DNA of 64,000 nucleotides, taken from positions 5,862,053 through 5,926,052 of the forward strand of contig NC_020504.1 in assembly GCF_000349325.1 (NCBI RefSeq). The letters run 5' to 3'. The position numbers were made by a program, and so were the translations under genes. This stretch comes from Streptomyces davaonensis JCM 4913. GTDB lineage: Bacteria; Actinomycetota; Actinomycetes; Streptomycetales; Streptomycetaceae. Of this stretch, positions 53,217 through 62,918 are shown piece after piece; position 1 is the stretch's first letter, and every line of letters starts with the position of its first letter. The notes beneath the pieces are model-generated. The model did not search any database. It was given only the letters and a program-made list of their open reading frames with translations, and was not told where the DNA came from.

Positions 53217-55484
53217 TCACAGGCTGTCGGTCAGGAGCAGCGGCGCCGCGGCCTGCGACGGCAACGCGAGCGGCGAGCACGCGCGGGACGCCGCCGACGG
53301 CACCGGGTGCCGGTCCGCCTGGGGCACCACCGGCGGCAGGCCCTGCTCGCCCAGCACCACATGGCGTACGACCCGTTCGGCGGCGCGGCCGTCGTCGTAC
53401 GGGCAGAAGCGGGTCCGGAACGCCGAGCGCAGTTGGGCGGAGCGAGAGCCGCGCCAGTGGCCGGTGGCGAAGATGTCGATCAGTTCGTCCTCGCTGCGCG
53501 CGATCGCGCCCGGCGGGAAGGCGCGCAGGTCGAAGTAGGTGCCGCGGGCGGCCTCGTAGGCCTCCTGGTCGTCGGTGTGCAGCACGATCGGGCGGTCCAG
53601 GGCCGCGTAGTCGAACATGATCGACGAGTAGTCGGTGACCAGGGCGTCCGAAGCCAGGCAGAGCGACTCCACGCTCGGATGGCCGGTGACGTCGATGACC
53701 CGGGGCGAGGTCGCTTCGGGGGCGAGCGGGCCGCCGTGGCGGCGGTGGGCGCGGGCCAGGATCACGAAGCGGGGGCCCAGGCGGCTCGCCACCTGGTCCA
53801 GGTCCAGCGGGCTGCGCTGGGTGCGGCGGTAGTCGCGGTGGGTCGGGGCGTACAGGATCGCCACCGCGTTCTCGGGGACGCCGAGCGACTCGCGCAGCCG
53901 GGTCACATCCGCCGAAGTGGCCTGCTGGAACACGTCGTTGCGGGGCTGGCCGTACTCCAGCGTCTTGTACGAGCCCGGGTGGACCCGCTCCCGGACCAGG
54001 GTGGAGTGGCGGTTGGCGGAGACGACGAAGTCCCAGGTGCCGATGGATTCCATGAGTGCCCCGAAGTCCGTGCCCGCCCCGGCCGCGGGGCGTTCCTGGA
54101 GGTCCAGGCCCTGGCGCTTGAGGGGGGTACCGGACTGGGTCTGTACGACGATCTGGCCCCGTCGCTTGATCAGTCGGCGGTCCGGGCCGGTGTTGTCGAC
54201 CAGGTACTTGGAGCGGGCCAGCGCCGTCCAGTGGGCGGCCGTGCCGGGGGTGATGCGGCGGGTGGCGGCCGGGACGGTGTGGTGGTGCCCGGGGTCCGCG
54301 ATCCAGGCCGTGCGGATGTGCGGGGCGTGGGTGCGGAACGCCTGCTCCAGGGCGCCGGGGTTGCAGCCGTGGCCCTGTCCGCCGTACGCGGAGAACACCG
54401 CCCGGTCCTGGTGCAGGGGCAGCCGGAGTTGGACCCGGTAGTGCAGGCGCAGGAGGGCCGCGCGCAGGGCGCCGCCCAGTTTCACGGTGACCTTGGCGGC
54501 CGTACGGCCCAGTGCGCGGGTTCGTCGGAGGGTGCGGTAGGTGCGGTGCAGGCCCAGTCGGACCAGGCAGTGGCGCAGACGGTCGCGGAGGGCGGCGGGG
54601 GCGCCCGGGGCGCGGTGGCGGCGGCAGTGGGCGCGGGCCAGGCGCAGGAACTCGGCGCGGCTGCCGCGCGGGAGCCGGTCGGGGCGCGCGTACACCGCCG
54701 CGAGGTGGTCGGCCATGCGGCGGAACAGCACCGGCCGCCAACCGGTGAGTTCGGGGCGCTCGGCGAGGAACGCGAAGAGCCGGTCGTACTGGTCGAAGAC
54801 GTCGAAGGGACGGCGGCTCGGGACGCTGTTCCTGCGGTGGTCGCGGTGGTGCACGCAGATCCGGTCCAGGGTCGCGATCGACTCCGCCGTGAGCAGGACC
54901 GGGAAGGTCCAGGGGGTGTCCTCGTGGGAGCCGGGCGGGAAGGTGAAGCCCTCGCGCTCGATGAACTCCCGCCGGTAGGTCTTGTTCCAGGGCGCTGTCG
55001 GCAGCCGCAGCAGACCCAGGCGGTCCGCCAGCCGGAACGGTGCCGGGCCGTGCTCGCCGAGTTGGGCGGCGGCGAGGTCGCGGACCGGCTCGCCGGTCCA
55101 GGAGATGCGGGCGTGGCCGTGGACCAGGACGTCCGGTCCGTCCGTCTCCTTGAGGCGGTCGGTGATCGCCTGGAGGGCGCCCGGGGTGAGCGTGTCGTCG
55201 CCGTCGAGGAAGAGCAGGTAGTCACCGGTCGCCTCGGCCAGGCCCGCGTTGCGGGCCGGTCCCGGGCCCTGGTTGCGGGCCAGGCGCACCGGCCGTACGC
55301 GCGGGTCGCGGATCGCGAACTCCTCGATGATCGCGCCACAGGCGTCCGGTGAGGCGTCGTCGACGGCGATCAGTTCGAGATCGGGGTACGACTGCGCGAG
55401 CACCGACTCCAGGCACTCGTGCAGATACGCCTGAACCTTGTACGCGGGGACGATGACACTGAACCTGGGCAACGGGACATCCAT
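53217..55484 (-). CDS. Glycosyltransferase family 2 / CDP-glycerol glycerophosphotransferase fusion
   Basis: A 755-residue two-domain enzyme. Residues about 7-230 are a GT2 glycosyltransferase (FSVIVPAYKVQAYLHECLES; metal motif FLDGDDT). Residues about 370-705 are a TagF/TagB-like CDP-glycerol polymer transferase with YAPTHRDYR and VTDYSSIMFDYA. The first catalytic block, normally QTWHGTPLK, is QTQSGTPLK here (Gln448 to Lys456), lacking the His considered catalytic in TagF. So the donor or mechanism may differ. It probably makes or decorates a teichoic acid-like wall polymer exported by an ABC system such as the one at 44.8-46.6 kb. ATG 55484. Confidence 0.85.
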   Translation of the reverse strand: MDVPLPRFSVIVPAYKVQAYLHECLESVLAQSYPDLELIAVDDASPDACGAIIEEFAIRDPRVRPVRLARNQGPGPARNAGLAEATGDYLLFLDGDDTLTPGALQAITDRLKETDGPDVLVHGHARISWTGEPVRDLAAAQLGEHGPAPFRLADRLGLLRLPTAPWNKTYRREFIEREGFTFPPGSHEDTPWTFPVLLTAESIATLDRICVHHRDHRRNSVPSRRPFDVFDQYDRLFAFLAERPELTGWRPVLFRRMADHLAAVYARPDRLPRGSRAEFLRLARAHCRRHRAPGAPAALRDRLRHCLVRLGLHRTYRTLRRTRALGRTAAKVTVKLGGALRAALLRLHYRVQLRLPLHQDRAVFSAYGGQGHGCNPGALEQAFRTHAPHIRTAWIADPGHHHTVPAATRRITPGTAAHWTALARSKYLVDNTGPDRRLIKRRGQIVVQTQSGTPLKRQGLDLQERPAAGAGTDFGALMESIGTWDFVVSANRHSTLVRERVHPGSYKTLEYGQPRNDVFQQATSADVTRLRESLGVPENAVAILYAPTHRDYRRTQRSPLDLDQVASRLGPRFVILARAHRRHGGPLAPEATSPRVIDVTGHPSVESLCLASDALVTDYSSIMFDYAALDRPIVLHTDDQEAYEAARGTYFDLRAFPPGAIARSEDELIDIFATGHWRGSRSAQLRSAFRTRFCPYDDGRAAERVVRHVVLGEQGLPPVVPQADRHPVPSAASRACSPLALPSQAAAPLLLTDSL

Positions 55485-55594
55485 GGGTCGGTGCGGGCGG
55501 GAAGGGCGGGATCGGGCCCTTGCCCGCGAACGGCCGATGGAGTGACTTGGTTACGCTGCGTTGCGGCATCCGGGGGAGGGTGCGTGCACGGAAA

Positions 55595-55622
55595 GGGCCG
55601 CCCGGTGTTGCCCGGACGGCCC
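55595..55622 (-). terminator. Sugar ABC operon terminator
   Basis: An 11-bp stem with one G-T pair (55595-55605 with 55612-55622), followed on the minus strand by a short T run. It separates the ABC operon from the transferase gene. Confidence 0.7.
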
Positions 55623-55643
55623 CGAATCCGCTTGTGCCACGGA

Positions 55644-56525
55644 CTACTTCACCGCGCCCGCCATCACGCCGGACACGAACTGCCGCTGGAACGCGAAGAA
55701 CACGGCCAGCGGGATCACCATCGAGATGAAGGCGCCGGGCGCCAGCACTTCGATATTGCTGCCGAACTGCCGTACCTGCTGCTGGAGGGCGACCGTCAGC
55801 GGCTGGGAGCCGGAGTCGGAGAACACCAGCGCCACCAGCATGTCGTTCCACACCCACAGGAACTGGAAGATCCCCAGCGAGGCGATGGCCGGGGCGCCGA
55901 GCGGCAGCACGACCGTCAGGAACAGCCGCGTCTCGCCCGCGCCGTCGAGCCGCGCCGCCTCCAGCAGTTCCCGGGGGATCTCCGCGAAGAAGTTCCGCAA
56001 CAGGAAGATCGCGAACGGGAGTCCGAACGCGACGTGGAACAGCACGACCCCGGTGATGGAGCCGAAGATCCCGATGTCACCGAAGAGTTGGGACAGCGGG
56101 ATCAGGGCCACCTGCACCGGCACCACCAGCAGTGCGATCACCACCATGAACCACCAGTCGCGGCCCTTGAAGTCCATCCACGCGAAGGCGTACCCGGCCA
56201 TCGCGCCGATGATCACCACGAGCAGGGTCGCCGGAACGGTGATCCAGATGGTGTTGAACAGCGAGCTGGTGATGTCGTCGTTCTCCAGCAGAGTGCGGTA
56301 ACTCTCCGTGGTGAGCTGGGCGGGTGCCGAGAAGACCTTCCACCACCCGGAGGCGGCGATATCGGTCGGCTCGCGGAACGAGGAGACCAGCAGACCGAAG
56401 GTCGGCACCAGCCAGAACAGCGCCACCACCAGCAGGAACGCCCGCAGCGCGCCGCCCGCCGCCCCGCTCGCCAGCCGCGAGGCCCGGGACCGCTTGCCGC
56501 GCACGGAGGTGTCGAGTGCGCTCAT
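55644..56525 (-). CDS. Carbohydrate ABC transporter permease (MalG-type)
   Basis: A 293-residue inner membrane permease with six spans. The EAA loop IPRELLEAARLDGAGETRLF, which contacts the ATPase, is at about 190-210. Start ATG 56525 overlaps the upstream permease stop by 4 bp. The operon has no ATPase gene; Streptomyces sugar importers often share the ATPase MsiK. Sugar unknown. Confidence 0.93.
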   Translation of the reverse strand: MSALDTSVRGKRSRASRLASGAAGGALRAFLLVVALFWLVPTFGLLVSSFREPTDIAASGWWKVFSAPAQLTTESYRTLLENDDITSSLFNTIWITVPATLLVVIIGAMAGYAFAWMDFKGRDWWFMVVIALLVVPVQVALIPLSQLFGDIGIFGSITGVVLFHVAFGLPFAIFLLRNFFAEIPRELLEAARLDGAGETRLFLTVVLPLGAPAIASLGIFQFLWVWNDMLVALVFSDSGSQPLTVALQQQVRQFGSNIEVLAPGAFISMVIPLAVFFAFQRQFVSGVMAGAVK

Positions 56526-57847
56526 CGCTCGCGCTCCTTCCTCAGCCGGCGGATGTTGACGATCATCACCGGGACCACGAGCAGCAGCAGGATGATGCCG
56601 ATCGCGCTGCCCAGGCCGTAGTTGCCACCGCCGCCGAAGGACGACAGGAACAGCTGGAGCGCCAGTACGTTGGCCTCGTCCTGGGTGGGCTGCGGGGCGA
56701 TGATGTAGACGAGATCGAAGACCTTCATCACATTGATCATCAGCGTGATGAGGACGACGATCAGGACCGGTGCCAGCATCGGCACCGTGATCCGGCGGAA
56801 CACCTGCCACTCGTTGGCGCCGTCGACCCGCGCCGCCTCCAGCAGATTCCGGTCGACGCCGGCGAGCCCGGCCGCGATCAGCACCATCGCGAAGCCCGCC
56901 CACATCCAGACGTACGCCCCGATGATCGCCGGGGTGACGAGTGTCGGGCCGAGCCAGTCGACGCCGTTGTAGGGCGCCGCGAAGTTCGAGCCGGGCAGCC
57001 GCAGTTGGGCCCCGTCGGCTTCGGCGGGCAGGGTGAAGGTGCCGTCGGCTCCGGTGGTCGCCGAGGCGACCACCTCGCCGTCCTTGACCGCCTCGACCTT
57101 GATGCCCTCAAGTGCCTTCTCGCCCGCGTCGACCTGGCCCTTCTCGCCGCCGCCACCGAGCTTGAAGTCCAGCCAGACGGTGCCGGTGACACCGGAACCG
57201 GTCGCCGCCTTGGCGTCCTCGGGCTCGCCCGGCAGCCGGTTGGGCGCGATACCGACCAGCGGAAGCAGCGCCGGGGTGCCCGCCTCGACCGTGCCGGTAC
57301 TGGTGAAGGAACCGCCGCCGGACGCCTTCAGATCGCTGACCTGCGCGTTGGGGCGGGCCTTGGGATAGACGGAGGAGTCCGCGAAGGTGTCGTGCACCGA
57401 CGTCACGATCGCGTTCGCCACCCCCTGGTCGGGGTCCGCCTGGTACACCAGCCGGAAGATGATCCCGGCCGCGAGCATCGAGATCGCCATCGGCATGAAG
57501 ACGATCAGCTTGAACGCCGTGCCCCAGCGCACCCGTTCGGTGAGCACGGCGAAGATCAGGCCCAGCGCGGTGACCACCGCGGGCGCCACGGCGACCCAGA
57601 TCGCTGTGTTGCGTACGGCCGTCAGCGTCGAGTCGTCCCGGAAGACGTCGACGTAGTTGTCCAGACCGACGAAGCCGTCGCCGCCCGCGTCGTACAGGCT
57701 GCGCCAGACCGAGTACCCGATCGGGTAGACCACGAGCGCGCCGAGCAGCACCAGCGCGGGCAGCAGGAACAGCACTGCCACCCACAGCCGGGTGCCCGTC
57801 ACGCTCTTGCGCGGTGCCGTAGCACCGTTGTCCGCTACGGCCGACAT
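56522..57847 (-). CDS. Carbohydrate ABC transporter permease (MalF-type) with inserted beta-rich domain
   Basis: A 441-residue permease, about 130 residues longer than usual. Spans 1-3 come first (LWVAVLFLLPALVLLGALVVY ...); the extra part, about 150-290, lies in an outer loop and contains GIKVEAVKDGEVVASATTGADG, like a carboxypeptidase-regulatory (SdrB-type) beta-sandwich. The remaining spans and the EAA loop LLEAARVDGANEWQVFRR follow. E. coli MalF also has a large periplasmic loop that contacts its binding protein, which suggests a similar docking role. It overlaps the next permease by 4 bp and lies 3 bp after the binding-protein gene. Confidence 0.92.
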   Translation of the reverse strand: MSAVADNGATAPRKSVTGTRLWVAVLFLLPALVLLGALVVYPIGYSVWRSLYDAGGDGFVGLDNYVDVFRDDSTLTAVRNTAIWVAVAPAVVTALGLIFAVLTERVRWGTAFKLIVFMPMAISMLAAGIIFRLVYQADPDQGVANAIVTSVHDTFADSSVYPKARPNAQVSDLKASGGGSFTSTGTVEAGTPALLPLVGIAPNRLPGEPEDAKAATGSGVTGTVWLDFKLGGGGEKGQVDAGEKALEGIKVEAVKDGEVVASATTGADGTFTLPAEADGAQLRLPGSNFAAPYNGVDWLGPTLVTPAIIGAYVWMWAGFAMVLIAAGLAGVDRNLLEAARVDGANEWQVFRRITVPMLAPVLIVVLITLMINVMKVFDLVYIIAPQPTQDEANVLALQLFLSSFGGGGNYGLGSAIGIILLLLVVPVMIVNIRRLRKERER

Positions 57848-57850
57848 CCG

Positions 57851-59209
57851 TCAGCCGGTCTTGTACGCCTTGGCGGCGTCCGCCTCCAGCTTTTGCTGGG
57901 CGCCCGCCACATCGCTCGGGTTCTTCAGGAAGTCCTGGAGCTGCTTCCACTCGCCGACGCCCTGGGTGCCGCCGAACGCCGCCGGCGCCTGGTCGGACAT
58001 GTCGAAGCGGAAGTCGTCGCCCGCCGCGATCAGCGCCTCGGCGATGCCCCGGGTGACGTCGTCCTTGTACGTGCCCTGGTCCATCTCCTGGTTGGGGGAG
58101 AGGAAGCCGCCCTGCGCCGCCCAGATCTCGGCCGCGTCGGTCGAGGCCAGGAACGTCATCAGCGCCTGCGCGCCCTCGCCGTCCTTCAGCGCCACGGCGA
58201 CGTCGCCGCCGCTGACCACGGGCGACTCGGAGCCGACCGCCGGGAACGGGAAGACCTTGGCGTCGGTGCCGACCTTGGCGTCCGTGTCGGCGTTGATGTT
58301 CGCGGTGACGAAGTCGCCCTCGAAGACCATCGCGGCCGGAGTGTCACCGGAGAAGGTCTGGGTCACCGACTTCGGGAACTCCGTCTGGAGCGCGCCCGAA
58401 CGTCCGCCCGCGATCAGCTCGTCCTTGCCCCACAGCTCGGCGAGCGTGGTCAGGGCGTCCTTGACCGAGGGGTCGGTCCACTTGATCTCGTGCTGGGCCA
58501 GCTGGTCGTACTTCTCCGGCCCGGCCTGCGAGAGATAGATGTTCTCGAACCAGTCGGTGAGGGTCCAGCCGTCCGCGCCGCCGATGGAGACGGCCGGGGA
58601 ACCGGCGTCCGACAGGGTCTGGGCGGTGGTCAGGAAGTCCTTCCAGGTCTTCGGCTCCTCGGTGAGCCCGGCGGCCTCGAAGGCGGCGGTGTTGTACCAG
58701 ATGAGGGACTTGTTGGCGGCCTTCACATAGACGCCGTACTGCTTGCCCTCGAAGGCGCCCAGTTCCTTCCAGCCGGTGGAGAAGTTCTTGTCCAACTGGG
58801 CCTGGGTGTCGGCGCCGAGGGGCTTGACCCAGCCCTTCTCGGCGAACTGGTGGAGCACGCCGACCTGCGGCAGGAACGCCACGTCCGGGGGCTGGCCGCC
58901 CTCGATCTTGGTGCCGAGGAAGGTGGAGGTGTTGTTGCCGGTGGGCACGAAGTTCACCTTGGCGCCGGTGCGCTTCTCGAACTCGTCCAGCACCTTGGTG
59001 AAGTTGTCCTGCTCGGGGCCGGTCCAGACGGCCGCCACCTCGAGCGTCTGTCCGTCGAGCTTGGGGAGTTGGACGGTGGAGCCGGCACCGGTTTCCTTGC
59101 CGCCGTCTCCGCTGTCGCCGTTGTCGTCGTCTCCGCCGCAGCCGGTGAGCGCCAGCGCGAGGGCGCCGACGGTTGCCATGGCGATCCGGATGGTGCGATT
59201 GCTGCGCAT
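57851..59209 (-). CDS. Sugar ABC transporter substrate-binding lipoprotein
   Basis: A 452-residue lipoprotein with lipobox LTGC (Cys24), then an acidic Gly/Asp linker (GGDDDNGDSGDGGK). The mature protein is a cluster-B type binding protein: LEVAAVWTGPEQDNFTKVLD, PPDVAFLPQVGVL, WYNTAAFEAAGLTEEPKTWKDF. ATG 59209, first gene of the three-gene operon. Upstream at 59315-59346 are a TTGACA-like element and two TCGTGAC repeats. The sugar is unknown; the fold resembles alpha-glucoside or oligosaccharide binders. Confidence 0.93.
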   Translation of the reverse strand: MRSNRTIRIAMATVGALALALTGCGGDDDNGDSGDGGKETGAGSTVQLPKLDGQTLEVAAVWTGPEQDNFTKVLDEFEKRTGAKVNFVPTGNNTSTFLGTKIEGGQPPDVAFLPQVGVLHQFAEKGWVKPLGADTQAQLDKNFSTGWKELGAFEGKQYGVYVKAANKSLIWYNTAAFEAAGLTEEPKTWKDFLTTAQTLSDAGSPAVSIGGADGWTLTDWFENIYLSQAGPEKYDQLAQHEIKWTDPSVKDALTTLAELWGKDELIAGGRSGALQTEFPKSVTQTFSGDTPAAMVFEGDFVTANINADTDAKVGTDAKVFPFPAVGSESPVVSGGDVAVALKDGEGAQALMTFLASTDAAEIWAAQGGFLSPNQEMDQGTYKDDVTRGIAEALIAAGDDFRFDMSDQAPAAFGGTQGVGEWKQLQDFLKNPSDVAGAQQKLEADAAKAYKTG

Positions 59210-59314
59210 CACTGCCCCGTTCTTCGTGCTTCGTTGCCTCGTCGAACGTTCAGCGCTGTCTGTTATGCGGTCTGGTCTACGCCGGGTGCCGGAGGTCGGC
59301 AAGAGCGCCCGCAC

Positions 59315-59346
59315 TGTCAAGTGGACGATCGTGACCACGTCGTGAC
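59315..59346 (-). promoter_or_regulatory. Possible control region of the sugar ABC operon
   Basis: On the minus strand, TTGACA (59320-59315) lies about 105 bp ahead of the start. Upstream of it, TCGTGAC occurs twice on the plus strand (59329-59335 and 59340-59346), 11 bp apart, one helical turn, which would suit a regulator. No good -10 is found at normal spacing. Confidence 0.35.
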
Positions 59347-59375
59347 TGGTCCTCGACCGGGGCTCCAGAAAGCCC

Positions 59376-62300
59376 TCAGAGCAGCGACGGCACCGCGGTG
59401 GCCGAGACCTCCTTCGCGGCTCGCTCCAACGCGCTGGCCAGGAGGGCCAGATCGGTCGGGCCGTTGCCGAGTTCGCGGACCGGGCGGCGGGCCGGGGGGT
59501 CGCCCATGCGGTGCCACTCCAGCGGGACGACCGTGGGGCGGAGCGTCGAGGTGCGGGGGATCCGGCCCGTGACCCGGCCGCCCTGGAAGGCGGTCGCCCG
59601 GCCGTCCGCCCAGGTCAACAGGCCACGGCCGGGCGCCGGTTCGTCCGGCCCGGCGGCCGGGGCGTCGAGCACGACCCGCAGGCCGGCCAGCCGCGCGGGC
59701 TCCGACTCGGCCGTACGGCCGTCCGCTCCCGTCGCCGCCACCAGGTGCACGCCGAGCCGCTCGCCCTCCCGGGCCACCGCTTCCAGCGCGCGTATGACCG
59801 AGCCCGCGGCGGGCCTGCCCGGGGAGCCCAACGCGGGGGAGACCAGGGCGTCCAGGTCGTCCACGACCACGACGAGCCGGGGCAGCGGCGGTGCCGCCTC
59901 GGTCTGACGGCGGGACGCGGCCGGGCGCAGGCGCAAGGTGGAGCTGGGCGGGGCGTCGAGGTCGGCGGCACCGGACCGGTTGGTGCCGGTGGTGGTGGCC
60001 GTTCGCTGGGTGACCATCCGGCCGGAGACCAGTCGGCTCGCATGCCATTCGCTGAAGTGGGAGCGGCCCAGCAGTTCGGCGCGTCGCTTCAGCTCGGCGC
60101 TCAGGGACTGGGCGAACTCCCGCATCCGGACGGGGTCGTTGGCGGTGAGGTGGGTGGTGACATGCGGGACGTCGGTGCACACCCGCAGGCCATCGCCGCC
60201 GGTGCCGCTGCCGCCGGCGCCCGTGGTGTCCCGGCCGTCCATCAGGACCATGGTCAGCCGGTCCGGCCGCTCGGCGGCGGCGAGCGAGGCGACCAGCGCG
60301 CGCAGCAGTTCGGTACGTCCGCTGCCCGCGGGGCCCTCGATCAGCAGATGCGGTCCGTCGGCGGCGAGGTCCACGGCGACCGGGCCGCGTGGACCGGCGC
60401 CGAGCACGGCACACGCGCGTCCGCCGAGTGCCTCGGCGTCGTCGGCCGCGTCCGCCCAGCGTGCCATCAGGGAGGCGGGGGTGGCGCGGGCCAGCCCCAA
60501 CTCGTCCAGCAGCCGGGCCGTCTGGGGCAGCGGCGCGGAGACCCGGGGATGCCGGCCCCCGGCGGCGGCATCCGGCCGCAGCGGCGCCAGTGCGCGGGCG
60601 AACCGCTCGGCCCAGGGGAGCGATACGGCGTCCACCGTGGCCACGGTGCCGGGGGCCACGGGCGCCGGGTCGGCATGGCCGGCCTCGGCTCCGGTGCCGC
60701 GGGCGACCCGCATCAGCCGGAGCGCGGTCGCCACATCACCGCTCAGCAGGGCGACCGCGCCGCAACTCCGGAAGACGGGCGCCGCGGCGCAGGCGGCCCG
60801 GTAGGTGTCGGTGACCGGTGAGGCGGGTGAGGCGGGGGGTGTCTCGGAGAGGCACATGACATGGACCCCGGCCCGCGGGCCGTCGGTCGCCAGCCGTGCG
60901 ACAGCTTCTCGGACGTCGGCTCCACCGGGGTCGCCGTCGACGATGAGGACGGTGTGGGGGCCGGGGAAGGGGGCGTCCTGAGGTCGGGAGGAGGACTCGG
61001 CCGGGTCGTCCTGGGCCCAGGAGGGGCGGCGGGTGTGGGACGCGGTCGCCGGGAGCGGCTCGGGGTGGTCGTCCAGGCGTCGGAGCAGTTCCTGGGTGCG
61101 GGCCGTCGCCTGTTCCCTGTCGTGCGCCAGCAGCAGTCGGCAGTCCTGGCCGTGGGCCGGGCGCAGGTGCGGGAGCCAGCCCAGCCAGGACCATTCGGCG
61201 GTGCGCTCCTCCAGCGGGCGCGCGCGGTCCGCGCTCAGCAGCACGATCTCCAGGGCGTCCGGCGAGTGCAGGGCGGCGAGCTGGGCGATCACCGCGCGGG
61301 CCAGCCCGGCCAGCCGCTCACGCGGGCCCGCGAGGCCGAGGGAGCCCGCTTCGCGCAGATCGGCGGTCACGGGTACGGCGGGCAGCAGCCCCGAGCCGTC
61401 GGGTGCCGCGCGGTCGGCGGTGCCGAGCCGGACGGTCAGCGCCTCCGGGTGTTCCGGCCCGCGCTCCCAGAGGCGGGGGCCGGGGCCGAGGGCGGTCAGC
61501 AGCAGGGCGGCGGGGTCCGGCCAGGTCTCCGGAAAGCGGTGGGCGGTCTCGGAGGCGGGGTGGGCGAGGGCTTCGGCGCCCTGGCCGTCGTAGCTCTCCC
61601 GGTCGGGCGAGCCCTGTTCCCCACGGCCGCCGGTCAGACGCCGCGCCCACGCCCCGATGCCCCCGCGCTTGCGCACGCCCTGCGGGGCGTCGGTGCCACG
61701 GAGGGGCGTGCCTTTGCGGCCACCGCGGTGCGCGCCCTCGTCGCCGGGGGCGCTGCCACGCGCGTGTGCCTCAGGGTGACGGTCGTCGCGCTCGGGGGTG
61801 CCGCCACGCGTGTCCGTGTGTGCGTCGGCGCGGTGGTCGCCGTGGGAACCCGCGTCACCCCGCGCGTGTGGATCGGTGGCCCGGAGCTCGCCGTGAGTGC
61901 TCACGCCCCCGCGGTCGCCCTGCGCGGACCTGCCCCCACGCGCGCGTGCGTCGGATTCACGGGCACCGGAACCGGCCGTACCCACGTCTCCAGTCGCGAA
62001 CCCGGCCCCATGAGTGTCCCCACCCCGCGGTCCCGGCACCTCGGCGCCCCGCGCCCCCGGCGTCGCACCGTTCTCGATCCGAGGCGCCCCACCCTGCTCC
62101 GGCACCACGGGCGGCTCCACCGGACCGTGCTCCTGTGCCCCCGGAGTCGCCGAGGAGGCGCCCCAGGTGGCCGAGCCGTAGGTGTGGCGTGTTTCTCCGC
62201 GGGGGCCCTGTGGGGGCTCCACGCGCGTGGGGGTGGCCGAGAGGCGGATGTGGCCCTCGCCGTCGGGGACCGTCGGGACGCGAGCTCCTGGGCCGCCCGT

Positions 62301-62918
62301 CGGGGCGAGGCGCAGGGCCGACTCGCCGATGCGCAGGAGGGCGCCCGGGGCGAAGCGGACCGGGCGGGTGCCGATGCGGGCGCCGTCCACCGTCGTGCCG
62401 TTGGTGGAGCCCAGGTCGGCGATGGAGACGCGGCCGTCCGTGGCGACCGTCACCGTGCAGTGCAGCCGGGAGACGTCCGGGTCGTCGAGCGGGACGTCGG
62501 CGTCGGCGGAGCGGCCGACGTGGATCTGCCCGCCGTGCAGAAGATGGACGCCGCCCGCGTCGGGCCCGGCCACCACATGGAGCTGGGTCGGGGCGTCGTC
62601 GACCTCGGGATGTGCCTCGGGTTCGGCGGGGGCGCCCAGCGAGAGCACCGCGCCGTCGATCAGCGGCGGCTCGCCCAGGGTGCAGCGCGCGCTGTCGAGC
62701 CGCTCCGCGCCCACGAACACCACCACGGGACCGCCGCCGCGCTCGGACTCGCCCGCGCGGGAGGCGCCGCTGTCCGCCGAGACCGCCGAGGCGAGTGCCG
62801 ACGCCACCGCGGCCAGGGCCGTGCCCGCGGGCGCCGTGACCAGGACGTCGCGGCTCGCGGTGCGGGCGGCGGCGGGGAGCGGGCCCAGCGGGTCTACGAC
62901 GGTCAGCCGGATCTGCAT
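59376..62918 (-). CDS. FHA domain protein with FtsK/EccC-like ATPase region
   Basis: A 1180-residue protein. An N-terminal ubiquitin-like part (1-95) resembles the start of EccC/EccD-linked proteins. The FHA phosphothreonine-binding domain is at about 131-190 (HVGRSADADVPLDDPDVSRLHC; GSTNGTT). Residues about 205-415 are low-complexity, rich in Gly, His, Asp, Arg, Thr. The C-terminal 700 residues have FtsK/EccC-like features, including WLGWLPHLRP, GPAGSGRTELLRAL as a Walker A and PRLVVVVDDLDAL as a Walker B. ATG 62918. It is divergent from a Ser/Thr kinase, so it may read out that kinase's phosphorylation. A type VII secretion link is possible but no Esx-type gene is here. Confidence 0.85.
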   Translation of the reverse strand: MQIRLTVVDPLGPLPAAARTASRDVLVTAPAGTALAAVASALASAVSADSGASRAGESERGGGPVVVFVGAERLDSARCTLGEPPLIDGAVLSLGAPAEPEAHPEVDDAPTQLHVVAGPDAGGVHLLHGGQIHVGRSADADVPLDDPDVSRLHCTVTVATDGRVSIADLGSTNGTTVDGARIGTRPVRFAPGALLRIGESALRLAPTGGPGARVPTVPDGEGHIRLSATPTRVEPPQGPRGETRHTYGSATWGASSATPGAQEHGPVEPPVVPEQGGAPRIENGATPGARGAEVPGPRGGDTHGAGFATGDVGTAGSGARESDARARGGRSAQGDRGGVSTHGELRATDPHARGDAGSHGDHRADAHTDTRGGTPERDDRHPEAHARGSAPGDEGAHRGGRKGTPLRGTDAPQGVRKRGGIGAWARRLTGGRGEQGSPDRESYDGQGAEALAHPASETAHRFPETWPDPAALLLTALGPGPRLWERGPEHPEALTVRLGTADRAAPDGSGLLPAVPVTADLREAGSLGLAGPRERLAGLARAVIAQLAALHSPDALEIVLLSADRARPLEERTAEWSWLGWLPHLRPAHGQDCRLLLAHDREQATARTQELLRRLDDHPEPLPATASHTRRPSWAQDDPAESSSRPQDAPFPGPHTVLIVDGDPGGADVREAVARLATDGPRAGVHVMCLSETPPASPASPVTDTYRAACAAAPVFRSCGAVALLSGDVATALRLMRVARGTGAEAGHADPAPVAPGTVATVDAVSLPWAERFARALAPLRPDAAAGGRHPRVSAPLPQTARLLDELGLARATPASLMARWADAADDAEALGGRACAVLGAGPRGPVAVDLAADGPHLLIEGPAGSGRTELLRALVASLAAAERPDRLTMVLMDGRDTTGAGGSGTGGDGLRVCTDVPHVTTHLTANDPVRMREFAQSLSAELKRRAELLGRSHFSEWHASRLVSGRMVTQRTATTTGTNRSGAADLDAPPSSTLRLRPAASRRQTEAAPPLPRLVVVVDDLDALVSPALGSPGRPAAGSVIRALEAVAREGERLGVHLVAATGADGRTAESEPARLAGLRVVLDAPAAGPDEPAPGRGLLTWADGRATAFQGGRVTGRIPRTSTLRPTVVPLEWHRMGDPPARRPVRELGNGPTDLALLASALERAAKEVSATAVPSLL

